From: Pararhodobacter sp. SW119 | Lineage (GTDB): Bacteria; Pseudomonadota; Alphaproteobacteria; Rhodobacterales; Rhodobacteraceae | Reading direction: 5' to 3' | Assembly: GCF_017811755.1 (NCBI RefSeq) | Contig: NZ_JADDJF010000009.1 | Span: 58,993-122,992 of the forward strand | DNA: 64,000 bases | Shown: in pieces, positions 8,606-17,648 of the stretch | Layout: every line of letters begins with the position of its first letter | Numbering within the stretch: the stretch's first letter is position 1 | Notes under the pieces: model-generated | What the model saw: the letters and a program-made list of their open reading frames with translations, nothing else | Databases searched by the model: none | What the model was told of the DNA's origin: nothing | Translations under genes and position numbers: made by a program

Positions 8606-9769
8606 TCAGCCCATCGACGCCATCAACTCGCGCCCGACCAGCATACGCCGGATCTCGGACGTGCCGGCGCCGATTTCCATCAGCTTCGCGTCGCGGAAGA
8701 TCCGGCTGACGGCGCTGTCGTTCAGGAAGCCCGCACCGCCGAGGGCCTGCACGGCCTGATGCGCCTGCTTCATGCCCTCCTCGCTGGCATAGAGCACGCA
8801 GGCCGCCGCATCCTGGCGCGTGACCTGGCCCCGATCGCAGGCCCGCGCCACCGTGTAGACATAGGCCCGGGCCGAGTTCATCGCCGTGTACATGTCGGCG
8901 ATCTTGCCCTGCATCAGCTGGAAATTCCCGATCGGCTGGCCGAACTGCTTGCGCTCGACCATGTAGGGCATGACTTCATCCAGGCAGGCCGCCATGATCC
9001 CGGTCCCGATGCCCGAAAGCACCACGCGCTCGTAGTCGAGACCCGACATCAGCACCGAAACGCCGCGTCCCTCCTCGCCCAGGACATTCTCGAAGGGGAC
9101 CTCGCAATCCTCGAATATCAACTCGCCGGTGTTGGAGCCGCGCATGCCCAGCTTGTCGAAATGCGGACTGGTCGAGAAGCCCGTCATCTCCTTCTCGATC
9201 AGGAACGCGGTGATCCCCTTCGATCCCGCTGCAGGATCGGTCTTGGCATAGACGACCAGCGTGTCGGCTTCGGGTCCGTTGGTGATCCAGTATTTCGTGC
9301 CGTTCAGCACATAGCGGTCGTTCTTCTTCTCGGCGCGCAGCTTCATGCCCACGACATCCGATCCCGCGCCCGCCTCCGACATCGCCAGCGCGCCGACATG
9401 TTCGCCGGTGACCAGTTTCGGCAGGTATTTCGCGCGCTGCTCAGGCGTGCCATTCAGCCGGATCTGATTGACGCAGAGGTTGGAATGCGCCCCATAGGAC
9501 AAGCTGACCGAGGCCGAGGCCCGCGCGATTTCCTCGACCGCGATGACATGCGCCAGGTAACCCATGCCGGCGCCGCCGTATTCCTCCTCGACGGTGATGC
9601 CCAGAAGGCCCAATTCGCCCATCTCTCGCCAAAGCTCGGCGGGAAAGACGTTGTCCCGGTCGATCTTCTCGGCCATCGGCCGGACGCGCTCCTGCGCCCA
9701 GCGATGCACCATTTCCTGAAGCGCCTGGACATCGTCGCCCAGTTCGAAACGCATAGATGCGGTGAACAC
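8606..9769 (-). CDS. liuA: Isovaleryl-CoA dehydrogenase
   Basis: A 387-residue flavoprotein of the acyl-CoA dehydrogenase family. Visible features are the FAD/substrate motifs (AMSEAGAGSD, YWITNGPEADTLVVYAKT), the catalytic glutamate E247 in GLDYERVVLSG (its position in the sequence is typical of isovaleryl-CoA dehydrogenases rather than the usual C-terminal Glu), and the GGAGFLNDSAVSRIFRD tail. It oxidises isovaleryl-CoA to 3-methylcrotonyl-CoA and passes electrons to ETF. The start is GTG at 9769, preceded by GGGAGGGG; an ATG 15 bases later is the alternative. It is the first gene of the cluster, and a 16-base inverted repeat lies just upstream. Confidence 0.94.
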   Translation of the reverse strand: MFTASMRFELGDDVQALQEMVHRWAQERVRPMAEKIDRDNVFPAELWREMGELGLLGITVEEEYGGAGMGYLAHVIAVEEIARASASVSLSYGAHSNLCVNQIRLNGTPEQRAKYLPKLVTGEHVGALAMSEAGAGSDVVGMKLRAEKKNDRYVLNGTKYWITNGPEADTLVVYAKTDPAAGSKGITAFLIEKEMTGFSTSPHFDKLGMRGSNTGELIFEDCEVPFENVLGEEGRGVSVLMSGLDYERVVLSGIGTGIMAACLDEVMPYMVERKQFGQPIGNFQLMQGKIADMYTAMNSARAYVYTVARACDRGQVTRQDAAACVLYASEEGMKQAHQAVQALGGAGFLNDSAVSRIFRDAKLMEIGAGTSEIRRMLVGRELMASMG

Positions 9770-9785
9770 GCGCCCCTCCCTCTAT

Positions 9786-9801
9786 TTGAACACCCGTTCA
9801 A
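9786..9801. promoter_or_regulatory. Candidate operator upstream of liuA (inverted repeat)
   Basis: TTGAAC-ACCC-GTTCAA is a perfect 6-4-6 inverted repeat ending 17 bases upstream of the liuA start codon. It sits within an AT-rich stretch that also supplies partial extensions of the palindrome on both sides. The shape fits a dimeric TetR-type repressor. Which regulator binds is unknown, and no regulator gene is adjacent. Known liu regulators (LiuR of the MerR family, LiuQ of the TetR family) are only candidates. Confidence 0.45.
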
Positions 9802-9964
9802 TAAAATACCGCCCTCGCCTTCCCCGGTCAAACGAAAACGCAAGGGACCCGCCGCCGTCGCCGCGCGCTGGGCGCGTGGCGACGGCTCGTGTCGTGCCGC
9901 CAGAGGCGGCTCAACTTGAAACGCCCCTAGCGCCGGGGAAAGGACATCTGCAGCCGGGTCGACC

Positions 9965-10717
9965 CTACCCCAGCCTCTCGAGCACGGGAAAGGCCTCCAG
10001 AAGCCAGAAAGAGAAATCCGCCATCGCCCCGGTAATCAACGCCACGCCGACCAGGACCAGAAGAGCGCCCATCGTCTTTTCGATCACGCCCAGCCAGGGA
10101 CGCATCCGCGCCATCAGCGCCATCGAGCGGCCGATGAAAACCGCCGCCAGCAGGAAAGGCAGGCCCAGTCCCAGCGCATAGACCGCCAGCAGTCCGGTCC
10201 CGCGCGCGACCGAATCCTCGGTCGCGGCCAGGGTGATGATCATGCCCAGGATCGGGCCGATGCAGGGCGTCCAGCCAAAGGCGAAGGCCAGCCCCAGCAC
10301 ATAGGCGCCAAAAGCCGACCCCCCCTGGTCGCCCGGATCGATCCGCGCCTCGCGCTGCAGAAGGCCGATCCGGAAAAGACCCAGAAAATGCAGGCCCAGG
10401 ACGATCACGACGAAACCGGCGATCTGCGCAAAGGTCTCGCGGTATTCCAGAAACAGCCGGCCAAGCGAGGAGGCGGTAAACCCCAGGAAGATGAAGACCG
10501 TGCTCAACCCCATGACGAAGAACAGCGCCGGGACCACCGCCTTGCGCGCCCCCTGCCCCTCGTCGGTCAACTCGCGCATCGAGATGCCGGACATGTAGGC
10601 CAGGTAGGGCGGCACGATCGGCAGCACGCAGGGGCTGAGGAACGACAGAACGCCGGCGACCAACGCCACTGTCATCGCCGGCAGCAATGCCGCGTCGAAT
10701 AGGTCTATGCCGAACAT
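9965..10717 (-). CDS. ccdA: Cytochrome c biogenesis / thiol-disulfide transport protein CcdA
   Basis: A 250-residue polytopic membrane protein with about six hydrophobic helices. The two membrane cysteines that define the family are present: C30 in LSFLSPCVLP and C152 in GWTPCIGP. CcdA (DsbD transmembrane-domain family) passes reducing equivalents from cytoplasmic thioredoxin to the periplasm for cytochrome c maturation and thiol repair. Its length is usual for CcdA. The 195-base gap to liuA belongs to the liuA regulatory region. The rne stop lies 126 bases upstream on the same strand. I saw no overlap that would make it an operon with rne. Confidence 0.93.
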   Translation of the reverse strand: MFGIDLFDAALLPAMTVALVAGVLSFLSPCVLPIVPPYLAYMSGISMRELTDEGQGARKAVVPALFFVMGLSTVFIFLGFTASSLGRLFLEYRETFAQIAGFVVIVLGLHFLGLFRIGLLQREARIDPGDQGGSAFGAYVLGLAFAFGWTPCIGPILGMIITLAATEDSVARGTGLLAVYALGLGLPFLLAAVFIGRSMALMARMRPWLGVIEKTMGALLVLVGVALITGAMADFSFWLLEAFPVLERLG

Positions 10718-10843
10718 GGATCGCTCCGCCTGGCCCGCCTTCAGGGCTGTTAGCCTGCGGCACGGGAAAGGTCACGGGGGGCGCGAGTCACATCCCCGGC
10801 AGATGACGACCCAGGCTGTCGGGCCGGGGTCGCGATTGCAGCG

Positions 10844-13681
10844 TCAGCGCCCCAGCGACCACCAGCCGCGACGCCTCGGCTTGGCCGGCTCGGACCCCGC
10901 ATCGGCACCAACGGGTTCGGGTTGCCGCGCCTTCTCCTCGTCCTCCGCAGCCTCAGGGGACGGAGGAGCCACGGAGTCTGCCTCCGGCTCGGACTGAACG
11001 GGCTCCGGTTGGTCAGTATCGGCAGCCGGTGTTGGGTCCTCCGGCTTCTGTTCGACCGCGGCCTGGCCATCCTCTGCCGAAGCGGACTCCGCGGTAGCCG
11101 GCATAACTCCCTCGGACGCTGCGCCTGCCGCCTCGACAGCGGTATCCGCTTCAACCGGGGCCGGCTTGGGAGTCCGCTTCCGCCGCGTCCGCGGCTTCGG
11201 GGCGGGCTTTTCGGCCTCGGTCGTCGCCACGACGTCTTCGGGGGCCTCCGGCGCGGTCGCCTCCGACGCCTCCGGGGCATCCTCGGCGACCTTGCGGCGC
11301 GAACGACGTTTGCGCACAGGCTTGGCGGGCGCTTCGGCCACCGCGGCGGGTTCCTCGCCCGCGATCTGGTCGGCGCCGGATCGCCCGGCCTCTACGGCGG
11401 CAGCGGGTGCCTGCGACGGCTCGACCTCGGTCTCGGCCACAACATCCTTGCCGTCCGTGCGTTCGGCCTCGCCGGCTCCTGACTGCACGTCCGCAGCCTC
11501 GTTGCCCTGGCCGCCGCGGCGCCGACGGCGACGGCGGCGCTTGCGCCGGCTTCCGTCGCCCGGCCCACCATCGGCCTGCCCGCCATCAGACTGGCCGCCA
11601 TCGGCCGCACCTGCCTCGTCCGACTGTCCGGCAGTGTCACCCACCGGCTCGGCGCGCTCGACGGTCGCCGCGGCTTCGTCCTCCTCGACATCCGTGTCGT
11701 CGACGATATCGTCCACTTCCGACATGGTTCGCGCGTCGAGCGAGACCACCGGCGCTACCGGCACCTGCACAACGCGCGTCGCGGTCTTGAACTTCTCGAT
11801 CGCGAAATCCGGGCTGACCAGCGACGGATCGGCCTCGATCCGGATCGCCATGCCGTAGCGCGCCTCGATCTGGGCCAGATGCTCGCGCTTGACGTTGAAC
11901 AGGTAGTTGACGATGCCCACCGGCGCACGCACCAGCGCTTCGCGCGTCTTGGCCCGCGTACCCTCTTCCTCCAGCGCCCGCAGGATCGACAGCGCCAGGC
12001 TGTTGTCCGACCGGATCAGCCCGGTGCCGTGGCAATGCGGGCAGGGTTGGGTCGTGGCCTCCAGCATGCCGGGGCGCAACCGCTGGCGCGACATCTCCAG
12101 CAGCCCGAAGCCCGAGATGCGTCCGACCTGGATGCGCGCGCGATCGTTCTTCAGCTTTTCCTTCAGGCGCTTCTCGACGGCGGCGTTGTTCTTGCGCTCC
12201 TCCATGTCGATGAAGTCGATGACGATCAGCCCAGCCAGGTCGCGCAAGCGCAACTGCCGCGCGATCTCGTCGGCGGCTTCCAGGTTCGTCTTCAGCGCCG
12301 TGTCCTCGATCGACCCCTCGCGCGTCGACTTGCCCGAGTTGATGTCGATCGCCACCAGCGCCTCGGTCACCCCGATGACGATATAGCCACCGGATTTCAG
12401 CTGCACCGTCGGGTTGAACATAGCGCCCAGGTAGCTTTCGACCTGAAAGCGCGCGAAGAGCGGCAGCGTCTCACCGTAGAGCTTCACGTTCTTGGCGTGG
12501 GACGGCATGATCATCTTCATGAAGTCCTTGGCCACGCGGTAGCCGGCCTCGCCCTCGACCAGCACCTCGTCGATCTCGCGCGAATAGAGGTCACGAATCG
12601 ACCGCTTGATCAGGTCGCCCTCCTCGTAGATCGGCGCTGGCGCCACGGATTTCAGCGTCAGGTCGCGGATTTGCTCCCACAGCCGGAACAGATATTCGTA
12701 GTCGCGCTTGATCTCGGCCCTGGTGCGGTTCGCCCCGGCGGTGCGGATGATCAGCCCGGCGCCCTCGGGCACCTCCATCTCGCCGGCGATGTCCTTGAGT
12801 TTCTTGCGGTCGACGGCGTTGGTGATCTTGCGGCTGATGCCACCGCCACGGGCGGTGTTGGGCATCAGCACGCAGTAGCGGCCGGCCAGGCTCAAGTAGG
12901 TGGTCAGCGCCGCGCCCTTGTTGCCGCGCTCCTCCTTGACGACCTGCACCAGCATGATCTGGCGCACCTTGACCACTTCCTGGATCTTGTAGCGGCGCGG
13001 ACGTTGCCGGCGGGCCGGGCGCACCTCGTCCGAGACGTCTTCGTCGGCGACGGACTCGATCTGATCGTCGATTTCCGTGGCGTGGTCGGCGGCGCGGTAG
13101 GGCTCGGCGTCGTCTTCCTCGTCGCGCGCGCCGTTCGTGTTGGGCGCGATCGGCGCGGCCTCGATCTCGTCGTCCGCATCCAGATCGACGATGTCCATGC
13201 CGCCGATGTCGCGCTGACTCACCGACGCGGTGTCGAGCACGGCTTCCGCCACGGCCGGCGCATCCGCCGACACCGGCGTTTCGGCCTCTCCACTCTGCTG
13301 CTCCGCGTCGGTCGCGCCCGCGGCTTCATCGGACTTGCGCCGATCCGACCGCTTGCGCCGACCGTTGCCATTGTCGTCGTTCTGGCTGCGGGCATAGGCG
13401 CGCTCTTCTTCCAGAAGCGCCTTCCGGTCGGCGACCGGGATCTGATAGTAATCCGGATGGATTTCGGCGAAGGCGAGGAAGCCGTGCCGATTGCCGCCAT
13501 AATCCACAAAGGCCGCCTGCAACGAGGGCTCGACCCGCGTGACCTTCGCCAGATAGATGTTGCCGGCTAACTGGCGACGATGCGCCGTTTCGAAATCAAA
13601 TTCCTCGACCTTGTTTCCGTCGACCACGACCACGCGGGTTTCCTCCGCATGGGTGGCATCGATAAGCATTTTCTTGGCCAT
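10844..13681 (-). CDS. rne: Ribonuclease E
   Basis: A 945-residue RNase E. The N-terminus starts MAKKMLIDATHAEETRVVV. An S1 domain begins around residue 37 and is interrupted by a roughly 140-residue acidic, low-complexity insertion (about residues 100-235) before resuming at YKIQEVVKVRQIM; this split is familiar in alphaproteobacterial RNase E. Catalytic aspartates are D446 (VAIDINSG) and D489 (IVIDFIDM). The zinc-link CPHC at 547-550 supports tetramerisation. The C-terminal ~300 residues are disordered, with an Arg-rich block (KRRRRRRRRGG) and Ala/Glu/Pro-rich repeats that scaffold the degradosome. The frame reads upstream to 13894, but 13681 is the family start. A ~700-base gap precedes the gene. 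Confidence 0.96.
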   Translation of the reverse strand: MAKKMLIDATHAEETRVVVVDGNKVEEFDFETAHRRQLAGNIYLAKVTRVEPSLQAAFVDYGGNRHGFLAFAEIHPDYYQIPVADRKALLEEERAYARSQNDDNGNGRRKRSDRRKSDEAAGATDAEQQSGEAETPVSADAPAVAEAVLDTASVSQRDIGGMDIVDLDADDEIEAAPIAPNTNGARDEEDDAEPYRAADHATEIDDQIESVADEDVSDEVRPARRQRPRRYKIQEVVKVRQIMLVQVVKEERGNKGAALTTYLSLAGRYCVLMPNTARGGGISRKITNAVDRKKLKDIAGEMEVPEGAGLIIRTAGANRTRAEIKRDYEYLFRLWEQIRDLTLKSVAPAPIYEEGDLIKRSIRDLYSREIDEVLVEGEAGYRVAKDFMKMIMPSHAKNVKLYGETLPLFARFQVESYLGAMFNPTVQLKSGGYIVIGVTEALVAIDINSGKSTREGSIEDTALKTNLEAADEIARQLRLRDLAGLIVIDFIDMEERKNNAAVEKRLKEKLKNDRARIQVGRISGFGLLEMSRQRLRPGMLEATTQPCPHCHGTGLIRSDNSLALSILRALEEEGTRAKTREALVRAPVGIVNYLFNVKREHLAQIEARYGMAIRIEADPSLVSPDFAIEKFKTATRVVQVPVAPVVSLDARTMSEVDDIVDDTDVEEDEAAATVERAEPVGDTAGQSDEAGAADGGQSDGGQADGGPGDGSRRKRRRRRRRRGGQGNEAADVQSGAGEAERTDGKDVVAETEVEPSQAPAAAVEAGRSGADQIAGEEPAAVAEAPAKPVRKRRSRRKVAEDAPEASEATAPEAPEDVVATTEAEKPAPKPRTRRKRTPKPAPVEADTAVEAAGAASEGVMPATAESASAEDGQAAVEQKPEDPTPAADTDQPEPVQSEPEADSVAPPSPEAAEDEEKARQPEPVGADAGSEPAKPRRRGWWSLGR

Positions 13682-14382
13682 AGATACTCGCTTGCCCCGA
13701 CAGCCCCCTGTCCCGGCGGCGAAGCACCAGGCAGGGTCGTGGCAGGGAATGTGTGTGAAGCGATGATCGGCGGCACGGACGAACCGGAACAGCGTTGCCG
13801 CGTCCTCGGTCTCTGTCTGTTGCTTTCGCCAACCTTCATCGCGGTTCTGTCCTTGACGCCCGTCGGGCGCCGGTTTCGTGCCCGGCCTTCCCAACGGGTG
13901 CCGAGCAATTCAAGGGCCCGCAACCGGGCCTTTACGCCAGGGCAATCCTTGTGACGGGGCACTGACGGTGAATTCCATGCGGCCCACGCCAACGGGCGCG
14001 AGCCGACACGCAACCATAAGGGGGAATGTATGGAAACTTCAATGCCGAAAATGCAGGCGCTTCCCGCGCCATTGGCCGATGCCCAAGATTCAGGCACTCG
14101 CCGCGCGGTTGTGCGTGACGCCGCGGCATCGCCCTGGCGCCACTGCCTCGATCTTCTCCAGTCGGGTGCCAGGCCCGGCAAGCTTCGTTGGGCGGGTGGA
14201 AAGGCGATTCTCTTTCCCGCTGGCCATGCCCTGAACCGCTGGCAAAGCCTTTCATTCAGGTTAACAAAAAAACCGTTTCATATCAAAATCAATATCTTGC
14301 GCGATTGCTCAAGCTTGAGCAACCGCGCTCAAAGCCACGCCTTCAGGGCTTTGACAAGGTTTCCCGGTTCCTGCCGCAGCGA
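13682..14382. other. Long intergenic region upstream of rne; probable rne leader/promoter
   Basis: No convincing protein gene lies in these 701 bases; the frames seen lack family features. Positions 14265-14300 are markedly AT-rich for this genome and include a run of seven A residues. A perfect 18-base palindrome (TTGCTCAAGCTTGAGCAA) lies at 14305-14322, and a second inverted repeat (CAAAGCC / GGCTTTG) at 14330-14353. On the minus strand these follow dctD and precede rne. Either could be part of a dctD transcript end or of the rne promoter. A long structured rne 5' leader used for autoregulation is known in other bacteria, and its presence here is inferred. Confidence 0.4.
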
Positions 14383-15771
14383 TCAGACGTAGTCGGACCG
14401 GCTAAGCCCATACTTCGCCATCTTCTCGTTCAATGTGCGACGCGGAAGGCACAGCTCCTCCATCACGGCCACGATGGAGCCCTTGTGACGCTTCATCGTG
14501 GTATCGATCAACGTCCGCTCGAAGGCCTCGACATACTCCTTCAGCGGCTTGCCCTCGGTCGTCATCGCGCTGCCGGCGGTCTCGTTGTCCGCCATCACCA
14601 GCGAAATGACCGACCCCGACCCGCGCCGGCTCTGCAGCACCACCTGCTCGGCGATCGAAATCAACTGACGGATGTTCCCCGGCCAAGGCGCCTGCAACAG
14701 ATGCGCGGCATCCTGCGCCGAAAGATCCGGCGCGGGGCAGCCGTATTCCTCGGCGAAGGTCTCGGCGTAGGACTGGAACAGCGCCATGATGTCCTCCCCG
14801 CGGGCACGCAGCGGCGGCAAGGTCAGCTTCATCGAGGCCAAACGAAAATACAGGTCCGGTCGCAGCGCGTCCTCCACGGTGCGGTCAGGGGCGTGGTTGT
14901 TGCAGATCGCCACGATCCGCGTCGCCGCGGGCGCACCTTGTTCGTTGATGAAGGTCAGAAGTCGCGCCTGAAGCGCCGGGCTCAGCGCCTCGACATCCTC
15001 CAGACAAAGCGTGCCACCGCGCGCTTCCTCGATCAGCGGCAGGCCCCCGGTTTCCTTGACCGGCCCGAACAGGCGCGCAGCCAGCCTCCCCTCGTCCTCG
15101 CCCTGGCAGGAGACCGACACGAAGCGCTTGCCCGCACGCGGCCCCACCGCGTGCAGCGCATGCGCAACCATCGTCTTGCCGGTGCCGGTCTCGCCATCGA
15201 TCAGCACATGCCCGTCCGCCTGCCCGTAATCCAGGATATCCTCGCGCAGCCGCGTCATCACCGGCGAGGCCCCGACAAGTCGACGCATGATCGTCTTGCC
15301 ATCGGCCAGCTCCTGGCGGAGCGCGCGGTTTTCCAACGCCATCGCGCGCGCCTTGACCGCGCGACGGGCAAGGTCGGTCATCTTCTCAGGATCGAAGGGC
15401 TTTTCCAGAAAGTCGAACGCCCCCAGCCGCATTGCCTCGACCGCCATCGGCACGTCACCGTGGCCGGTAATCAGGATCACCGGCAGGCTTGCGTCGATCC
15501 CCATCAGGCGTTTCAGCAGCGCCATGCCGTCCATTCCAGGCATTCGGATATCGGTGATCACCGCGCCTGGAAAGTCTGGCGTGATCGCGCGCAAAGCCTC
15601 CTCGGCGCTCGCGTGCGCCTCGGGCTGGAAGCCCGACAGCGACAGCCACTGGCTGATCGACTGCCGCATGTCCTTCTCGTCATCGATCACGAGGATCCGG
15701 GCGCTGCGGGGTCGGTCGGTATCGGTCATCGGCTCTGCCCTGATCATGTCGTCGTGAATGTCCATCGTCAT
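14383..15771 (-). CDS. dctD: DctD-like response regulator with AAA+ domain lacking the GAFTGA loop
   Basis: A 462-residue NtrC-class regulator. The receiver domain has the phosphoacceptor D74 in VITDIRMPGMDG. The AAA+ domain has Walker A GETGTGKT (193-200) and the R-x-DLYFRL and WPGNIRQL segments. The C-terminal Fis-type helix-turn-helix ends LPRRTLNEKMAKYGLS. Where sigma-54 activators carry the GAFTGA contact loop, this protein has a shortened segment (about 229-250, FGPVKETGGLP), and Walker B reads GTLCLEDV instead of GTLFLDEI. It may therefore not activate sigma-54 polymerase in the usual way. The partner kinase gene is 47 bases upstream on the same strand. DctD would control C4-dicarboxylate uptake, but no dct transporter genes are in view. 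An alternative start is the ATG at 15729. Confidence 0.85.
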   Translation of the reverse strand: MTMDIHDDMIRAEPMTDTDRPRSARILVIDDEKDMRQSISQWLSLSGFQPEAHASAEEALRAITPDFPGAVITDIRMPGMDGMALLKRLMGIDASLPVILITGHGDVPMAVEAMRLGAFDFLEKPFDPEKMTDLARRAVKARAMALENRALRQELADGKTIMRRLVGASPVMTRLREDILDYGQADGHVLIDGETGTGKTMVAHALHAVGPRAGKRFVSVSCQGEDEGRLAARLFGPVKETGGLPLIEEARGGTLCLEDVEALSPALQARLLTFINEQGAPAATRIVAICNNHAPDRTVEDALRPDLYFRLASMKLTLPPLRARGEDIMALFQSYAETFAEEYGCPAPDLSAQDAAHLLQAPWPGNIRQLISIAEQVVLQSRRGSGSVISLVMADNETAGSAMTTEGKPLKEYVEAFERTLIDTTMKRHKGSIVAVMEELCLPRRTLNEKMAKYGLSRSDYV

Positions 15772-15818
15772 CTGCTGTCACCTGAGGTCTTGCGCAGCCC
15801 TCCAGAGGCTTGCGGAGT

Positions 15819-17591
15819 TCATTCGGCCGCGGCACGGACGCCGCCGCGCAGGACAGGCAGCGCCACATCGAAGGCCGCGCCCCCTTCGGGCATGTTGCGT
15901 GCCGTGATCCGCCCTCCGTGGTCCGCGACGATCCCGGAAGATATCGCCAATCCCAGCCCGACGCCTTCGCCCGATTTCTTCGAGGTGTAGAAAGGCTCGA
16001 ATACCGAATGAATGTCGGCTATTCCGGTTCCATTGTCGCGCACCGTTAAAGTTACCGTGTCGCCCTCGGTCAGAAGCAGGTCGATCTGCGGGGCGTTGAC
16101 GCCGGAAGTTGCATCGACCGCGTTTCGCATCAGATTGATGATAACCTGCTCCAAGCGCAATCGGTCTCCCATCACCATCGCGGGATGATCGGGCAACGTG
16201 CGCACGACAAGGATACGGCGCTCGCGCAGGCTGGGTTCCATCATTGTCAGCGCCTCGGCCACGCAATCGCGCAGATCCAGGGGCTCGAACGCATCGCCAC
16301 CTTTTCGGGCAAAGGACTTGAGCTGCCGAGTGATCGCACCCATCCGGTCAATCAGATCGTCGATTCGCTGAAGCGAGACGAGCGCCTCTTCGCTGCGCCG
16401 TCGATTGAGCAGGAGACGGGCACCGGCCAGGTAGGTTTTCATCGCCGCCAGCGGCTGATTCAATTCGTGACTCACCGCCGCCGACATTTCACCCAGCACG
16501 GCCAGTTTGGAACTCTGCGCCAGCGTCTGTTCGGCGACGTCAAGGTCCTTCTGCGCTTTCTCTCGCGCGGCAATCTCGCGTTGGAGGCGCTGGTTGAGTT
16601 GGCGAAGCTGAACCGACTCGCGTTCGAAAGCTGCGGTTTGCGACCAAGCGCGACGCGACAGCAGGTAGAAAACCAATGCCAAGAGCAGCGCGAAACCGGT
16701 GATGACCAACGCCAGCACCCCGTTCACGCTTTCGCGCACGCCATCGTACCGTGTGTAGGAGACCATTCGCCAGCCGCGGAACGGCACGCGGATCTCCGAA
16801 CGAAGCACGCCGTGATCGCTCAGAAACGTGTCAGGGCCGATGCCCGCCCAATCGGCCGTAGCGCGCAGCGCCCGCGCTAGCGCCGAGGGTGCATCGAACA
16901 AAGCAAGCGCTTCAATCTCGGACCTGCCACGCCAGCGCGGTTCGGTCGAAAGTATGATCTTGCCTGCGCTGTCGGTCATCGTCACGACGTCGGCGAAACC
17001 GGTCCAGGCGCGTTCGAATTTCACTAGGTCGACCTCGACCGCGACGACACCCAGCAACTGACCTCCGGCGCGCATCGCTCGAGCGAAGCCGAAGCCGTAT
17101 CCGCCAGAATCTCGCTCGTGGACGGCAAAGATCGTGTCGTTGGCACGACGCGCATCCACGAAATGGACATCCTGCTGGCGCATCACGCCCAGCCGGTTCC
17201 GGTCGGTCGCTCCGACCACCCGACCGGTAGCGTCCATAAGTTCGATCGCTCCGGCTCCGACCTCGGCCTGGACCGCCATCAGCAGTTGAGAGATCATGGC
17301 ATAATTGCCCGATTGCAGCGCATCGCGCAGCGCCGGGTCGCGGGCCAGCAAGATCGGCACAACCTGCGTGCGCTGCATCTCGGACTGGATATTGCCGGAA
17401 TAGAGCACCAGCCGCAGTTCCGCGCGGTTGCGCGTATCGACGGTGAAATTTTCGGTCAGGAAATCGTTCAGGAGCCAGACTGTAATCCCGGCGACAAGTG
17501 TCAACAACCCAACGACGAGCTTGCCCCAAAGGGGCATTCCCGCTTGCGCCACCGTTTCGGCGGTCGGCTCGTTGGATATCTCCCGGCTCAT
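15819..17591 (-). CDS. dctB: DctB-like sensor histidine kinase
   Basis: A 590-residue membrane kinase. The first transmembrane helix (about residues 24-42) is followed by a ~250-residue periplasmic double-PAS sensor region. A second helix (about 291-311) leads to a coiled coil with many Glu/Arg/Gln residues. The HisKA domain has H375 in AVSHELNQPLAAM, and an HATPase domain has the N box (INLMRNAVDAT), DNGTGI and GVGLGLAIS. This architecture and the NQP motif match DctB, which senses C4-dicarboxylates with help from the DctA transporter. It lies just upstream of the dctD-like gene on the same strand. The ligand is inferred from family. Confidence 0.9.
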   Translation of the reverse strand: MSREISNEPTAETVAQAGMPLWGKLVVGLLTLVAGITVWLLNDFLTENFTVDTRNRAELRLVLYSGNIQSEMQRTQVVPILLARDPALRDALQSGNYAMISQLLMAVQAEVGAGAIELMDATGRVVGATDRNRLGVMRQQDVHFVDARRANDTIFAVHERDSGGYGFGFARAMRAGGQLLGVVAVEVDLVKFERAWTGFADVVTMTDSAGKIILSTEPRWRGRSEIEALALFDAPSALARALRATADWAGIGPDTFLSDHGVLRSEIRVPFRGWRMVSYTRYDGVRESVNGVLALVITGFALLLALVFYLLSRRAWSQTAAFERESVQLRQLNQRLQREIAAREKAQKDLDVAEQTLAQSSKLAVLGEMSAAVSHELNQPLAAMKTYLAGARLLLNRRRSEEALVSLQRIDDLIDRMGAITRQLKSFARKGGDAFEPLDLRDCVAEALTMMEPSLRERRILVVRTLPDHPAMVMGDRLRLEQVIINLMRNAVDATSGVNAPQIDLLLTEGDTVTLTVRDNGTGIADIHSVFEPFYTSKKSGEGVGLGLAISSGIVADHGGRITARNMPEGGAAFDVALPVLRGGVRAAAE

Positions 17592-17648
17592 CGCCGCATT
17601 CTACGCCCGCGCGAAGCAGCACTCAAGCTGGCCCGGATGGCAGACAAA

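Noticed and set aside
10928..11700. Arg-rich plus-strand frames over the end of rne
   Set aside because: They mirror the low-complexity tail of RNase E and have no independent support.
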